Notes: a model not told the origin generated them from the letters alone. Positions 1 through 8,901 are shown, numbered from the stretch's first letter. The stretch: 64,000 nt of DNA from Pseudomonas brassicacearum subsp. brassicacearum (GCF_008801605.1 NZ_VZPJ01000001.1:806001-870000), one strand, 5' to 3'. Made by a program: numbers and translations.

Positions 1-918
1 GTGACGCACGATCTCCAGCGCCTGAACCGACAGCGGGACAATGTACGGCGGTACATTTTGGGTCTGCTTACCTGGCTTCCGCATCGCTAACTGGAGCTGC
101 TTCACCACCTCCGCCGGTATGACCCACAAACGCTTCGCCAGATCGAACTGGTCGGGCGTCGCCAACCGCAGCTCGCCCGTGCGGACACCGGTCAGCAGCA
201 ACAACCGAAGGCCAAGCCGAGTTTGGTTGGCGCCACCGTATTTTCGAAGAGCAGCCATCAATGCCGGCAGCTCGTCCATGCGGAGAAACGGATTGTGCGT
301 CACGGGGGGCTTGGGAAGTGCGACCACATCGAGGTCTGAAGCCGGGTTGTGTTCCAACCCCTCGATCTTCACCAGCGCATAGCGGAACAGTTGGTTGAAC
401 CAAGTCCGGCATTTTTCAGCTGTCGTTAAGGCCTTGCGCTGTTCGATCCTGCTCAGTAAATCCAGCAGATCGTGACGATTGATCTCGTAGATGGACCGCC
501 CGCCCAGGGTGGGCAAGACGTCTTTATTGAAGATCCTCAATATCTGCGAGAGCGTGCTTTGACGCCCTTCCTTCAGGCTCAGCCTGCGGAACTCCACCCA
601 CTGATTGAACACGGCCTCGAAGGTGTGCTCCTTCGCAGCATGAACAGCAAGCCGCTGTTGTTTGCGATGCTCATAGGGATTGATGCCCTGGGCAACCAAG
701 GTACGTGCTGCATCACGACGGGTACGGGCTTCTTTAAGCCCAATTTGGGGGTAACTACCGAGGGACATGCGCTTCTGCTTGCCTGCCCAGTAATAACGGA
801 AGAGCCAGACTTTTCCGCCTCTGGCCGTCACATTGAGCGTGAGACCATCACTGTCGCCGAGGGTGTAGTCATTACCGGTGATTCGGGCATGCCGAACTGT
901 CATTTCTGAGAGTGCCAT
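1..918 (-). CDS. P4-type tyrosine integrase, 5' part (cut by window edge)
   Basis: This frame stays open from an ATG at 918 to the left window edge, giving the first 306 residues of a tyrosine site-specific recombinase. The N-terminus (MALSEMTVRHARITGNDYTL, then SDGLTLNVTARGGKVW) is the DUF4102 arm-binding domain of P4-like integrases. A core-binding SAM-like domain follows at about residues 95-180. The catalytic domain begins around 205 and contains LLTGVRTGELR, which carries the first catalytic Arg. The His-x-x-Arg and Tyr motifs would lie beyond the window. AGGAG sits 6 nt before the ATG. The gene is 222 bp downstream of tRNA-Gly on the same strand, the usual arrangement at the integrase end of an island inserted in a tRNA 3' end. 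It would catalyse integration and excision of the element to the left. Confidence 0.93.
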   Translation of the reverse strand, partial: MALSEMTVRHARITGNDYTLGDSDGLTLNVTARGGKVWLFRYYWAGKQKRMSLGSYPQIGLKEARTRRDAARTLVAQGINPYEHRKQQRLAVHAAKEHTFEAVFNQWVEFRRLSLKEGRQSTLSQILRIFNKDVLPTLGGRSIYEINRHDLLDLLSRIEQRKALTTAEKCRTWFNQLFRYALVKIEGLEHNPASDLDVVALPKPPVTHNPFLRMDELPALMAALRKYGGANQTRLGLRLLLLTGVRTGELRLATPDQFDLAKRLWVIPAEVVKQLQLAMRKPGKQTQNVPPYIVPLSVQALEIVRH

Positions 919-1072
919 CGCGAGCTCCTGAACAGAGTCAGGGCCAAATGCTCATCTCGCTACACAATCTGCTCCAGCATTAAACCGATTCGGTGCTCGT
1001 CAGAATCCTGGACTCAATTCTGGACTTAAACGCACCGGATAGTGCTGGATTTCAGTGGTTCCCGCTGGAACG
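919..1072. promoter_or_regulatory. Integrase upstream region with short direct repeats
   Basis: This non-coding stretch separates the tRNA-Gly terminator from the integrase start. It holds the integrase ribosome-binding site (AGGAG, 925-929 on the minus strand) and a close direct repeat of CTGGACT around 1009-1026. Integrase promoters and arm-type binding sites are normally found in this position, but no specific site can be proved from sequence alone. The short plus-strand frames here are not supported as genes. Confidence 0.4.
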
Positions 1073-1093
1073 AAAAAAGGGCCTGAAGGCCCT
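1073..1093 (-). terminator. Intrinsic terminator of tRNA-Gly
   Basis: Read on the minus strand, AGGGCC-TTCA-GGCCCT forms a 6-bp stem with a tetraloop and runs straight into a T tract (plus strand A at 1073-1077). It lies about 50 nt beyond the tRNA 3' end and would separate tRNA transcription from the integrase gene. Confidence 0.8.
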
Positions 1094-1140
1094 GATTTCA
1101 ATCACTTACAGAATTCAGTGGAACTCTGCAGCGCAATATT

Positions 1141-1216
<76 letters not shown>

Positions 1217-1279
1217 GTCTTGGTGTGGCGCATTCTATAGATTCAAATTACGCCGTCAACCCCTTGATTCAAAAAAGTT

Positions 1280-1840
1280 TTATTTCGGCTCTACATCCGT
1301 CCGCAGATGCGGCCAGGCGGCGCGCAAGTATTGGACCATCGACCACAGCGTCAGCCCAGCGGAAACCAGCAACAGCGCATAGCCCAACAGCACCCAGAAG
1401 CTGAAGTCCGAAGGGTTGGCCAGCAGGATCACCAGCGCCAGCATCTGCGCGGCGGTTTTCCATTTGCCGAGGTTCGACACGGCGACCTGGGCGCGGGCGC
1501 CCAGCTCGGCCATCCACTCACGCAGCGCCGAGACGACGATTTCGCGGCCGATGATCACCGCCGCCGGCAAGGTGAGCCAGAGGTTGCCGTGTTCCTGTAC
1601 CAGCAGCACCAAGGCCACCGCGACCATCAGCTTGTCGGCCACCGGGTCGAGGAACGCGCCGAACGGCGTGCTCTGCTCCAGGCGTCGAGCCAGGTAACCA
1701 TCCAGCCAGTCCGTCGCGGCGGCGAAGGCAAAGACCGAGGCGGAGGCCATGTAGCTCCAGTGGTACGGCAAATAGAACAGCAAAATGAAGATCGGAATGA
1801 GCAGGACGCGTAGGACGGTAATCAGATTTGGGATATTCAT
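1280..1840 (-). CDS. pgsA: CDP-diacylglycerol--glycerol-3-phosphate 3-phosphatidyltransferase
   Basis: PgsA makes phosphatidylglycerol phosphate from CDP-diacylglycerol and glycerol 3-phosphate in the inner membrane, the committed step towards phosphatidylglycerol and cardiolipin. The CDP-alcohol phosphatidyltransferase signature D-x2-D-G-x2-A-R-x8-G-x3-D-x3-D is complete ([10 protein letters not shown], then [10 protein letters not shown]), starting near residue 44. Hydrophobic helices lie at about 4-28, 30-45, 69-85, 90-108 and 125-175. I use the ATG at 1840 (186 aa, [11 protein letters not shown]); a GTG two codons earlier is possible. The gene is the last of gacA-uvrC-pgsA, the usual Pseudomonas order. 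Confidence 0.95.
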   Translation of the reverse strand: MNIPNLITVLRVLLIPIFILLFYLPYHWSYMASASVFAFAAATDWLDGYLARRLEQSTPFGAFLDPVADKLMVAVALVLLVQEHGNLWLTLPAAVIIGREIVVSALREWMAELGARAQVAVSNLGKWKTAAQMLALVILLANPSDFSFWVLLGYALLLVSAGLTLWSMVQYLRAAWPHLRTDVEPK

Positions 1841-1872
1841 CGGCACAACTGGCTGCGAGGTTGACGGGCATT

Positions 1873-3696
1873 CTACTCGCTGTGCAGGTTTGCATAAATC
1901 GACTCAGCGAGCTTTTTACTGATACCGGGTGCTTTGGCTATCTCCTCGATGCTGGCACGAGACAGTTCCTGCAATCCACCAAAATGTTTCAACAAGTCGC
2001 GGCGGCGCGTCGGGCCGACGCCTGCCACACCTTCCAGTGTAGACGTCCGGCGCGTCTTTCCACGGCGGGCACGGTGTCCGGTGATGGCAAAGCGGTGGGC
2101 TTCGTCGCGGATCTGCTGGATCAGGTGCAGCGCCGGCGAATCGCCCTTGAGGGTGAACTCATGGGCGGCGTCGTTCAGGTACAAGGTTTCGAAACCGGCC
2201 TTGCGCGTCGCGCCCTTGGCCACCCCCAGCAGGATCAGGTCGGGCACCATCAGTTCATTGAGCACATCGCGGGCCATGGACAACTGGCCCTTGCCGCCGT
2301 CGACAAGGAGGATGTCTGGCAACTTGCCCTCCCCGTCCTTGAGCTTGCCGAACCGGCGCATCAATGCCTGATGCATCGCCGCGTAGTCATCGCCGGGCGT
2401 GACGCCTTCGATGTTGTAACGGCGGTAATCGGACTTGATCGGGCCTTCCGGACCGAACACCACGCAGGACGCCACGGTTGCCTCACCACTGGAGTGGCTG
2501 ATGTCGTAGCACTCCAGCCGCTGCGGCGGCTCGTCCAGGTTGAGGACATCGGCCAGGGCATCGAATCGCGCCGCCACGTGTTGACGGTTGGCCAGGCGCG
2601 CGCCCAGGGCCTGTTCGGCGTTGGTCACGGCCAGTTGCTGCCAACGGGCACGGGTGCCGCGAACGCGGTGGCTGATGGTCAGTTCACGACCGCGAAGCTT
2701 GTCGATGGCTTCGATCAGGGCCGGGAAATCCTCGTGGACCACGTTGACGATCAACTCGGCAGGCAAGTCGCGTTCCGGGCTGCTGATGTAGTACTGGCCC
2801 AGAAACGCCGCCATGACCTCGGCCACGTCCTCCTCGATACCCACTTGGGGAAAGAAGTTCTTGCTGCCCAGCACGCGCCCGCCGCGTACGCTGATCAAAT
2901 GCACGCAAGCGCCGCCCGGGTTGATGAACGCGGCGATCACATCGACATCACCGCTGCCACCTTCCATGCTCTGCTGGTCCTGAACGCGGCGCAGCAGGCC
3001 AATCTGGTCACGCAGCTCGGCAGCCCGTTCGAACTCAAGGTTGACCGCCGCGTCTTCCATGGCTGCCGACAGTTCATCGGTCAGCGCATTGCTGCGGCCC
3101 TCCAGGAACATCACCGAGTGACGTACGTCTTCAGCGTAGACCTGCGGCTCGACAAACCCCACGCAAGGCGCCTTGCAGCGCTTGATCTGGTATTGCAGGC
3201 AGGGCCGGGTGCGATTCTTGTAGTAGCTGTCTTCACACTGGCGAACGAAAAAGGTCTTCTGCAGCAGGCTGAGGCTTTCACGAATCGCCCCGGCGCTGGG
3301 GTAAGGACCGAAATACCGACCCTTGGCCTTTTTGGCGCCCCGATGAATGCTCAGGCGCGGAAAGGCCCCGTCGGACAGAAACACGTAGGGGTAGGATTTG
3401 TCGTCGCGCAGCAGGATGTTGTACGGCGGGCGCCATTCCTTGATCAGCGTCTGCTCGAGCAGCAGCGCCTCGGTTTCATTGGCGGTGATCGTCGTTTCGA
3501 TTTGCGCGATGCGCCCCACCAGGGCGCCAGTCTTCGGGGCGAGGCCGGTCTTGCGAAAGTAACTGGCCAGGCGTTTCTTGAGGTTCTTGGCCTTGCCGAC
3601 ATAAAGCAGGCGTGCGTCGGCGTCGAACATGCGGTACACGCCGGGGCGGCCGCTGCAAGTGGAGAGGAACGCACTTGGATCAAACAATTCAGTCAT
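1873..3696 (-). CDS. uvrC: Excinuclease ABC subunit C
   Basis: UvrC makes both incisions in nucleotide excision repair after UvrA/UvrB load on damaged DNA. The 607-residue length is standard. The GIY-YIG nuclease domain for the 3' cut is at about residues 17-95 (GVY 19-21, YVG 32-34, then the [16 protein letters not shown] helix). A Cys-containing linker follows ([14 protein letters not shown]). The UVR motif that contacts UvrB is near 205-240. The RNase H-like domain for the 5' cut is at about 380-540 and includes [16 protein letters not shown] and [12 protein letters not shown]. Tandem helix-hairpin-helix motifs end the protein ([20 protein letters not shown]). It starts 2 nt after the gacA stop, so the two are cotranscribed, a long-known gamma-proteobacterial arrangement. 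Confidence 0.98.
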   Translation of the reverse strand: MTELFDPSAFLSTCSGRPGVYRMFDADARLLYVGKAKNLKKRLASYFRKTGLAPKTGALVGRIAQIETTITANETEALLLEQTLIKEWRPPYNILLRDDKSYPYVFLSDGAFPRLSIHRGAKKAKGRYFGPYPSAGAIRESLSLLQKTFFVRQCEDSYYKNRTRPCLQYQIKRCKAPCVGFVEPQVYAEDVRHSVMFLEGRSNALTDELSAAMEDAAVNLEFERAAELRDQIGLLRRVQDQQSMEGGSGDVDVIAAFINPGGACVHLISVRGGRVLGSKNFFPQVGIEEDVAEVMAAFLGQYYISSPERDLPAELIVNVVHEDFPALIEAIDKLRGRELTISHRVRGTRARWQQLAVTNAEQALGARLANRQHVAARFDALADVLNLDEPPQRLECYDISHSSGEATVASCVVFGPEGPIKSDYRRYNIEGVTPGDDYAAMHQALMRRFGKLKDGEGKLPDILLVDGGKGQLSMARDVLNELMVPDLILLGVAKGATRKAGFETLYLNDAAHEFTLKGDSPALHLIQQIRDEAHRFAITGHRARRGKTRRTSTLEGVAGVGPTRRRDLLKHFGGLQELSRASIEEIAKAPGISKKLAESIYANLHSE

Positions 3697-3698
3697 TT

Positions 3699-4340
3699 TC
3701 AGGCGCTGGCATCGACCATGCCGTGGCGCACCGCCAACAGTGTCAATTCGACGTCACTGCTGATCGAAAGCTTCTCGAAGATACGGTAGCGGTAAGTGTT
3801 GACGGTTTTTGGCGACAGGCACAGCTTGTCGGAGATGATCTGCACCTTCTGGCAACCGACAATCATCAGCGCAATCTGGATTTCCCGCTCCGACAGTGCA
3901 TCGAAGGGAGAATCGTTGGTTGGCTGGAACGACTTGATCGCCAATTGCTGGGCGATTTGCGGGCTGATGTAGCGTTGCCCGGCAAAAACCAGACGAATGG
4001 CCTGGACCATCTCGTTCAACCCAGCACCCTTGGTGAGGTAACCCGCCGCGCCCGCCTGCAACAGCCGGGTGGGAAACGGATCCTCTTCACACACGGTCAC
4101 CGCGACCACCTTGATGTCCGGGTGACTGCGCAGCAGCTTGCGCGTGGCCTCAAGGCCGCCGATGCCAGGCATCTTGACGTCCATCAACACCACGTCGGGC
4201 TTCAATTCGCGCGCCTTGATCAGGGATTCTTCCCCGGATTCAGCCTGGCCAACTACCTGCAGGCCGTCGATGTCAGCCAGCATTCGTGTAATGCCCGTAC
4301 GGACGAGATCATGGTCATCGACCACTAACACCCTAATCAA
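3699..4340 (-). CDS. gacA: Response regulator GacA (UvrY/LuxR family)
   Basis: GacA is the DNA-binding partner of the GacS sensor. In pseudomonads it activates small RNAs of the Rsm type that titrate RsmA/RsmE, controlling secondary metabolites, exoenzymes and biofilm. The 213 residues carry a receiver domain with D8/D9, phospho-acceptor D54 ([10 protein letters not shown]) and K104 (GYLTKGAG). A LuxR-type helix-turn-helix follows at about 148-195 ([33 protein letters not shown]). No frameshift or premature stop is present, which matters because gac mutants arise easily in culture. It lies directly upstream of uvrC. Confidence 0.97.
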   Translation of the reverse strand: MIRVLVVDDHDLVRTGITRMLADIDGLQVVGQAESGEESLIKARELKPDVVLMDVKMPGIGGLEATRKLLRSHPDIKVVAVTVCEEDPFPTRLLQAGAAGYLTKGAGLNEMVQAIRLVFAGQRYISPQIAQQLAIKSFQPTNDSPFDALSEREIQIALMIVGCQKVQIISDKLCLSPKTVNTYRYRIFEKLSISSDVELTLLAVRHGMVDASA

Positions 4341-4466
4341 GCAGACACCTCACGATTTGGTCTTATTTGGGTTGCACAACACCTTAGCAAAAAGCGTCCG
4401 GCAGACCTAGCGCAAAGGGACAGATAAAAGTTACAACGCATCTTTATTGGCATAACGTCCGAGGCT

Positions 4467-4901
4467 TCAAGCACCGGCGTCTCGCTGCATCCTCAGGAAA
4501 CACTCATCCTCGCCCACGACACGCAGGCCCATGCGTTCGTACAACGCCCTGGCCGGATTATCCTTGAACACCGTCAGGCGCAGCGCCGGCCGACGCTCCA
4601 GGCCCACCAGATCCCAAACCTGTCCGATCGCCCAGGTACCGGCGCCCTGCCCACGAAACGCTTTATCAACCTGCAGTTCCCGGATGTACAACGCCCGGGC
4701 ATCGCGGCTGAGGCTGACAAAGCCCAGTGCCTGGCCGGCACGACTGATTATCCAGTTCTGGCGAATAATCCAGGCCAAGTCGAACGCTTCGTCCTGCCAG
4801 AGCAAATCATGCTTGAGGTAATAGGCAAGCATGTTGTCGCAGGTCAGCTGCCGGGCGAAGTCGATGTCCCCAGCCGTTGCGGCACGCCACTCGAAACTCA
4901 T
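4467..4901 (-). CDS. GNAT family N-acetyltransferase
   Basis: A 144-residue Gcn5-related acetyltransferase. The acetyl-CoA-binding core is visible as LYIRELQVDKAFRGQGAGTWAIGQVWDLV, which includes the R/Q-x-x-G-x-G/A motif A, followed by LTVFKDNPARALYERMGL, the typical beta6/alpha4 motif B. The substrate cannot be inferred. I start at the ATG at 4901 (MSFEWRAAT), which has a GAGG upstream, rather than five codons earlier. It begins 7 nt after the stop of the nitrilase-family gene and is probably translated from the same message. Confidence 0.85.
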   Translation of the reverse strand: MSFEWRAATAGDIDFARQLTCDNMLAYYLKHDLLWQDEAFDLAWIIRQNWIISRAGQALGFVSLSRDARALYIRELQVDKAFRGQGAGTWAIGQVWDLVGLERRPALRLTVFKDNPARALYERMGLRVVGEDECFLRMQRDAGA

Positions 4902-4908
4902 GAACACC

Positions 4909-5670
4909 TCATCCAAGCACGGCCACCGGCACGACTTGCCCTACCCAACCGTTGACGTCGCGGCGGGCGATCACCAACAGCTCGCCCGTGCCGGGCGCTG
5001 CCGCGAGCAGCGAACCGTCTGGGCCCCAGATAGCACTGCGACCGGCAGACTCCCAGCCTCCGGTAGCGCCACCATGATTGGCCATCAGCACGGTCATGGC
5101 ATGCTGCCGGGCATATCCTTGCAGCAATGTCGTATCGGGCACGTAGCCCCCCTCGGTGATCAACACCCCCGCCGCATATAGCGTAGCGCCCTGCCCGGCT
5201 GCCGCGGCAGCATGGCTGGCGTGGGAAAAATCGGCGCATACCGCCAGGGCGATGCAATCCTGCCCCATCGCCAGTATCGAGCCGCCATGCCCCGGGGCGA
5301 AGGCGACTTCTTCCCCAGGGTGCAGATGCTGCTTGCTGTACACCCCGAGGGAACCATCAGCGCCGAGGACCAACGCGCCGATCAACACCGGGGCGGCCGC
5401 CGACAGGCGAATCGGCAGGCCCACCACCGTCGTCAGGCCGAGCTCGCGGGCCAGGTCGCGCAGCGGTTGCAATACGCCATCCTCCGGCAGGATGGCCAGG
5501 TCCGCCGCCAAGCCACGTTCGTAGCCGGTGAGCGACAGCTCAGGAAACACGAGCAACTGCACGCCCTGTTCAGCGGCCGCCTGCATGAAATACTGATGGC
5601 GCACGAGGTTGGCACGAACGCCCCCCGCGATGGAGATCGACTGGGCGGCGGCGAAGGCTGGAGCGGTCAT
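4909..5670 (-). CDS. Carbon-nitrogen hydrolase (nitrilase superfamily)
   Basis: A 253-residue amidohydrolase with the Glu-Lys-Cys triad of the nitrilase superfamily: Glu in LLVFPELSLTGYE, Lys in GVYSKQHLHPGEE, and Cys in CIALAVCADFSHASHAA. Such enzymes cleave non-peptide C-N bonds in omega-amides, carbamoylated amines or deaminated glutathione; which one applies here is unknown. It is cytoplasmic, with no signal peptide. The gene is followed closely by the GNAT gene and is divergent from the DAHP synthase leader region. Confidence 0.85.
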   Translation of the reverse strand: MTAPAFAAAQSISIAGGVRANLVRHQYFMQAAAEQGVQLLVFPELSLTGYERGLAADLAILPEDGVLQPLRDLARELGLTTVVGLPIRLSAAAPVLIGALVLGADGSLGVYSKQHLHPGEEVAFAPGHGGSILAMGQDCIALAVCADFSHASHAAAAAGQGATLYAAGVLITEGGYVPDTTLLQGYARQHAMTVLMANHGGATGGWESAGRSAIWGPDGSLLAAAPGTGELLVIARRDVNGWVGQVVPVAVLG

Positions 5671-5825
5671 GGGTCATCCTTGGGAGGCGCTGCAAACCTG
5701 AAGTTTGTCATAAAGCCCAGCGGACTCAAGCCGGGGCGAACAATTGCATGCCCTCGATAGAATTTTCTGATTGAACCGGCGCACCGTCCTCAAGTAAGCT
5801 CAGGGCCATTCATCGGAGACAGACC

Positions 5826-5954
5826 ATGTTCAACGCCCTCTCACCGCTTCAAACCGCCAGCGCCCCGAGCTCGGTTGCGGCTGCCTGGGCGAACAGCGTG
5901 CAAACTCCGGTCAGCTTTTATTTTGGGTATTGGTTTAGCCACTGGCGCGCCTGA
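5826..5954 (+). CDS. Putative aromatic amino acid leader peptide 1
   Basis: A 42-codon ORF with a good ribosome-binding site (GGAG 5815-5818, 7 nt before ATG). It is unremarkable until its end, where residues 31-40 read FYFGYWFSHW: three Phe, two Tyr and two Trp within ten codons. The stop codon lies 50 nt before a perfect intrinsic terminator, and the next full-size gene is DAHP synthase, the first enzyme of aromatic amino acid synthesis. That is the architecture of ribosome-mediated attenuation: stalling on aromatic codons when charged tRNAs are scarce would favour an antiterminator. The function is inferred. Confidence 0.75.
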   Translation: MFNALSPLQTASAPSSVAAAWANSVQTPVSFYFGYWFSHWRA

Positions 5955-6004
5955 TACCCAACCGGCGCCCATTTTAAACGGGTCGCCTTCCAGAGTTTTC
6001 CAAA

Positions 6005-6041
6005 CCCCCGGTCGGCCTCCCGACCGGGGGTTTTGTTTTTT
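6005..6041 (+). terminator. Attenuator terminator upstream of DAHP synthase
   Basis: CCCCCGGTCGG (6005-6015) and CCGACCGGGGG (6020-6030) form a perfect 11-bp GC-rich stem with a 4-nt loop, followed by TTTTGTTTTTT. A competing pairing is possible: ACCGG at 5961-5965 with CCGGT at 6008-6012, the 5' arm. GGCGC at 5944-5948, inside the end of the leader ORF, can in turn pair with GCGCC at 5965-5969. This resembles the 1:2 / 2:3 / 3:4 scheme of amino acid attenuators, but the alternative helices are short and need folding analysis. Confidence 0.85.
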
Positions 6042-6086
6042 CAGGCCCCACACATTTGCAACACCAGACAACTTGAGGATTGAGCC

Positions 6087-6239
6087 ATGAACTACGCCAC
6101 TTATTACCGTTACGACAGTTTTTCCGCCTGGCGATTTACCAGCCACCGCTCGGGACAGCCTGCCGCCTCCGATCGGTCACCTACCGGTGGCAAGCCTCAA
6201 TTGCGGGCCAATCCGGCCAATTGTCGAACACCCCACTAG
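6087..6239 (+). CDS. Putative aromatic amino acid leader peptide 2
   Basis: A 50-codon ORF (GAGG 6075-6078, 8 nt before ATG) lying between the attenuator terminator and the DAHP synthase start. Its first 17 residues, MNYATYYRYDSFSAWRF, contain four Tyr, two Phe and one Trp. The rest is ordinary and ends 47 nt before the DAHP synthase ATG. No T-rich terminator follows it. It may therefore act by translational coupling, by stalling that exposes or hides the DAHP synthase start, or be a small protein in its own right. It is too short for automatic gene finders. Confidence 0.6.
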   Translation: MNYATYYRYDSFSAWRFTSHRSGQPAASDRSPTGGKPQLRANPANCRTPH

Positions 6240-6286
6240 GACCGGCGCGCGGGAATGAACCCGCTGCCCGTCCAGGAAGCCAGATC

Positions 6287-7357
6287 ATGAATTCGTCCGT
6301 CTCCGCTTTGCCGCTGTCCACGCTCAACCCTGCCAACGAAGCCCTGACCCTGCGTCTGCCGAGCTCGTTGCAACTCAAGCACCAATTGCCGCTCAGCACC
6401 GCGTTGAGCCATCAAGTGAGCGCCCATCGCCAGGCCATCCGCGCGATCCTCGACGGTGAGGACTCCCGCCTGCTGGTCATCGTCGGTCCCTGCTCGATCC
6501 ACGACCCGAAATCCGCCCTCGAATACGCCGCCAACCTGGCTCGCGTGGCTCATGATGTGCGCGACAGCATGCTGCTGGTCATGCGCGCCTACGTGGAAAA
6601 GCCCCGCACGACCGTAGGCTGGAAAGGCCTGGCCTACGATCCTGGCCTGGATGGCAGCGACGACATGGCCGCCGGCCTGACCTTGTCCCGGGAACTGATG
6701 CGCGAGATATTGCAGCTTGGCTTGCCTGTCGCCACCGAACTGCTGCAACCCATGGCCGCCAGCTACTTCGACGACCTGCTCAGTTGGGTGGCCATTGGTG
6801 CGCGCACCACTGAATCGCAGATCCACCGGGAAATGGCCAGCGGCCTGGGCATGCCCGTGGGGTTCAAGAACGGCACCGACGGCGGGGTCGGCATTGCCTG
6901 CGACGCCATGCGCTCTGCCGCCCATCCCCACCGGCATTTCGGCGTGGACAGCCAGGGGCATCCGGCGATCATCCAGACCGCGGGCAACCCCGACACCCAC
7001 CTGGTGCTGCGCGGCGGTCATCGCGGGCCGAACTACGACCAGCAGAGCGTCACGCAGATACACCATGACCTGACCCGCCTCAAGATACCGGCCCGGATCA
7101 TGGTGGACTGCAGCCACGCCAACAGCGGCAAAGACCCGCTGCGCCAACCGCAGGTATTCAATGACGTGCTGGAGCAACGGCTGCAAGGAAACCGTTCCCT
7201 GATCGGCATGATGCTCGAAAGCCACCTGTTCGAAGGCTGCCAGCCGTTGGGCCCGTCGATGCGCTACGGCGTCTCGGTCACCGATGGTTGCCTGGGCTGG
7301 GGGTCTACCGAACAGCTGCTGCGCGAAGCCCATCGCAAGCTGCAATTGCCAGCCTGA
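6287..7357 (+). CDS. 3-deoxy-7-phosphoheptulonate (DAHP) synthase, class I
   Basis: This enzyme condenses phosphoenolpyruvate and erythrose 4-phosphate to DAHP, the entry to the shikimate pathway. The 356 residues match the AroF/AroG/AroH class: VGPCSIHDPKSALEYA, MRAYVEKPRTTVGWKGL, the PEP-binding GARTTESQIHREMASG followed by GFKNGTDG, and metal ligands in VDCSHANSGK and the C-terminal GVSVTDGCLGW. Which aromatic amino acid inhibits it cannot be read reliably. The ATG at 6287 (AGGA upstream) is chosen because homology begins soon after it; the longer in-frame extension overlaps the leader ORFs and is not conserved-looking. Regulation is probably by attenuation in the 5' leader. Confidence 0.95.
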   Translation: MNSSVSALPLSTLNPANEALTLRLPSSLQLKHQLPLSTALSHQVSAHRQAIRAILDGEDSRLLVIVGPCSIHDPKSALEYAANLARVAHDVRDSMLLVMRAYVEKPRTTVGWKGLAYDPGLDGSDDMAAGLTLSRELMREILQLGLPVATELLQPMAASYFDDLLSWVAIGARTTESQIHREMASGLGMPVGFKNGTDGGVGIACDAMRSAAHPHRHFGVDSQGHPAIIQTAGNPDTHLVLRGGHRGPNYDQQSVTQIHHDLTRLKIPARIMVDCSHANSGKDPLRQPQVFNDVLEQRLQGNRSLIGMMLESHLFEGCQPLGPSMRYGVSVTDGCLGWGSTEQLLREAHRKLQLPA

Positions 7358-7406
7358 GGTCCCGAACCCACCTTCCCCTGGAACCAGGGGGCGGCGTGGG
7401 CCCCTT

Positions 7407-7495
7407 TGTGGGAGCGAGCTTGCTCGCGATAGCGTCAGTTCAGCCAGCATTAATGTTGCCTGAAACACTGTCATCGCGAGCAAGCTCGCTCCCAC
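7407..7495. repeat. REP doublet (GAGCGAGCTTGCTCGCGAT type)
   Basis: Two inverted copies of the Pseudomonas REP unit (TGTGGGAGCGAGCTTGCTCG and its complement) flank about 40 nt of unrelated sequence. It sits between the convergent DAHP synthase and three-repeat protein genes. This is the REPIN form thought to be mobilised by RAYT transposases; none is encoded in this window. Confidence 0.92.
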
Positions 7496-7516
7496 CGAGG
7501 TTGTGCCGGGCTTCGC

Positions 7517-8578
7517 TTAGCCTGGCGCACTGGAACGAACCTGGACCGTCACCCACTCGGAACGCTGGCTGACGTCATCCAGGCGCTCAACCTGATAGAA
7601 CACGCCCACCGACCTGTCACCTTGATCCTGCCAATACGCCGCAGGAATCACAAAAACGAGCGGTTGGCCTGCCGTGGCCTCGGTGATTTCGCGTTCACGG
7701 ACATAAGACGAGTTCCCGTTACACTGCAACCAGACCAGCTCGCCCGCCTCAAGCCCGGGATCATCGATGACAATCGTCACCCCCTCTTGCAAATCGTCGA
7801 CATTCAGCCACCCGTCGTTCATCTCCCGAATCCTGGGCGCCTTCAACGCAGGACGCTGTAGCGGACCGATGCGCAATGACAAGGGCTCGGCGCGGCGCAC
7901 CGAATGTCCACGCCTGACGACATAGGCCAAGGCCAGGTTGTGTCCCACATGGGGAGCAATCAGCGAATGATCGATCCAGAGCGACACCTCACGACCAACC
8001 GCATGGGTTTCTATTTCCAGCACATCGCGCCAAAGCGCGTTGGAACCCTTGCTGGCCGTCAAGATCAACCGATCGCCAACCGCCATCCTGGCGTAGGGCC
8101 GAATGGTCAGCCACGTTCCGTCGGGCACCCGACTCGGATCAAGGCTGCCTCCGACCGCGTCGTTGGCAACGGCAGGCAGCAGTTGCGGTGATACATCGCC
8201 GATATCCAGTTGCAGGTGTTGCGAAACCAGGGTGGCCGGCAACTGTTTGCCCGTCACCTGGTAGGAAAGCTCCAGCGAGCCACCGTCCAACTCGGCAATA
8301 TGCGGTTCGCGCACGACGAACACGACGTCTCGCCCTACTTGCCGCTCCGTGACGAACCCGACCACTTCATGTCGGTAAGACTCACCCTCGTTGTTGAGCC
8401 CATGCCAACGCAGCAGCACCTCATCCCCGCACGTCATCAGTGGATAAGGTTTGATGGTAACGACGGCCTTGCGCCAAGCGGGGTCGATCACCCCGTCCCG
8501 GGCCGCTGCCAGGATCGGTGGCGGCAGCCTTGTCCCTGAAGTTGAACGGGATCGTTGAAGAGAGGGGTAAGTGATCAT
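7517..8578 (-). CDS. Protein of unknown function with three tandem beta-rich repeats
   Basis: 353 residues from the ATG at 8578 (GGAG 7 nt upstream), without signal peptide or membrane segment. I do not recognise a named family. Three units of about 95-110 residues are visible. Each has a G-x-(L/I)-(D/N) start, a hydrophobic V-T-I-x-P-Y or V-T-I-V-I-D-D strand, a G-(D/E)-x-(V/L)-x-L segment and an ending such as LELSYQVT, LALAYVVR or VGVFYQVE. This is the pattern of Ig-like or jelly-roll beta sandwiches, and similar repeat units occur in large Pseudomonas surface proteins. It converges with DAHP synthase and is divergent from the lipase gene. No function is assigned. Confidence 0.7.
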   Translation of the reverse strand: MITYPSLQRSRSTSGTRLPPPILAAARDGVIDPAWRKAVVTIKPYPLMTCGDEVLLRWHGLNNEGESYRHEVVGFVTERQVGRDVVFVVREPHIAELDGGSLELSYQVTGKQLPATLVSQHLQLDIGDVSPQLLPAVANDAVGGSLDPSRVPDGTWLTIRPYARMAVGDRLILTASKGSNALWRDVLEIETHAVGREVSLWIDHSLIAPHVGHNLALAYVVRRGHSVRRAEPLSLRIGPLQRPALKAPRIREMNDGWLNVDDLQEGVTIVIDDPGLEAGELVWLQCNGNSSYVREREITEATAGQPLVFVIPAAYWQDQGDRSVGVFYQVERLDDVSQRSEWVTVQVRSSAPG

Positions 8579-8901
8579 GTACAGGCTCCAGTCCTTGGAT
8601 GAAGGCACCGTTTGCATAACGGCGCTCGATGGGGCCATTAAAACCTGCTCGCGGCAAACCCACAGCCAGACAAGACAACAACGGCGGTGGTCCCTGGCGT
8701 TCAAAGCTGTAGCTGCAAACGACTCGGGTTATAGGAGAGCTCCTACACATGTAGCCACCGTCGGGGGATTTCCCATTCTTCCCACTTTTTCTATTCCGGT
8801 TTCCCCGGTTCAGCGCGGTTTTTTCCTACACCGTCCATTACGGGTCTGGATTAGAGTGAGGTCGCAAATTCACCGTGAACCTCTTCGAAAAAGGTACGAA
8901 C

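Noticed and set aside
472..909. 145-codon plus-strand frame at the left end
   Set aside because: Antisense of the integrase gene, whose minus-strand product shows DUF4102 and catalytic-domain motifs throughout.
1828..3789. 653-codon plus-strand frame opposite uvrC and pgsA
   Set aside because: Antisense shadow crossing gene boundaries; no domain and no ribosome-binding site.
3699..4340. Possible gacA mutation
   Set aside because: gacA is often inactivated in cultured Pseudomonas, so I checked: the frame is intact, D54, K104 and the LuxR HTH are present, and the length is standard.
6236..7495. 419-codon minus-strand frame opposite DAHP synthase
   Set aside because: Its N-terminal part is REP sequence and the rest is antisense of the enzyme.
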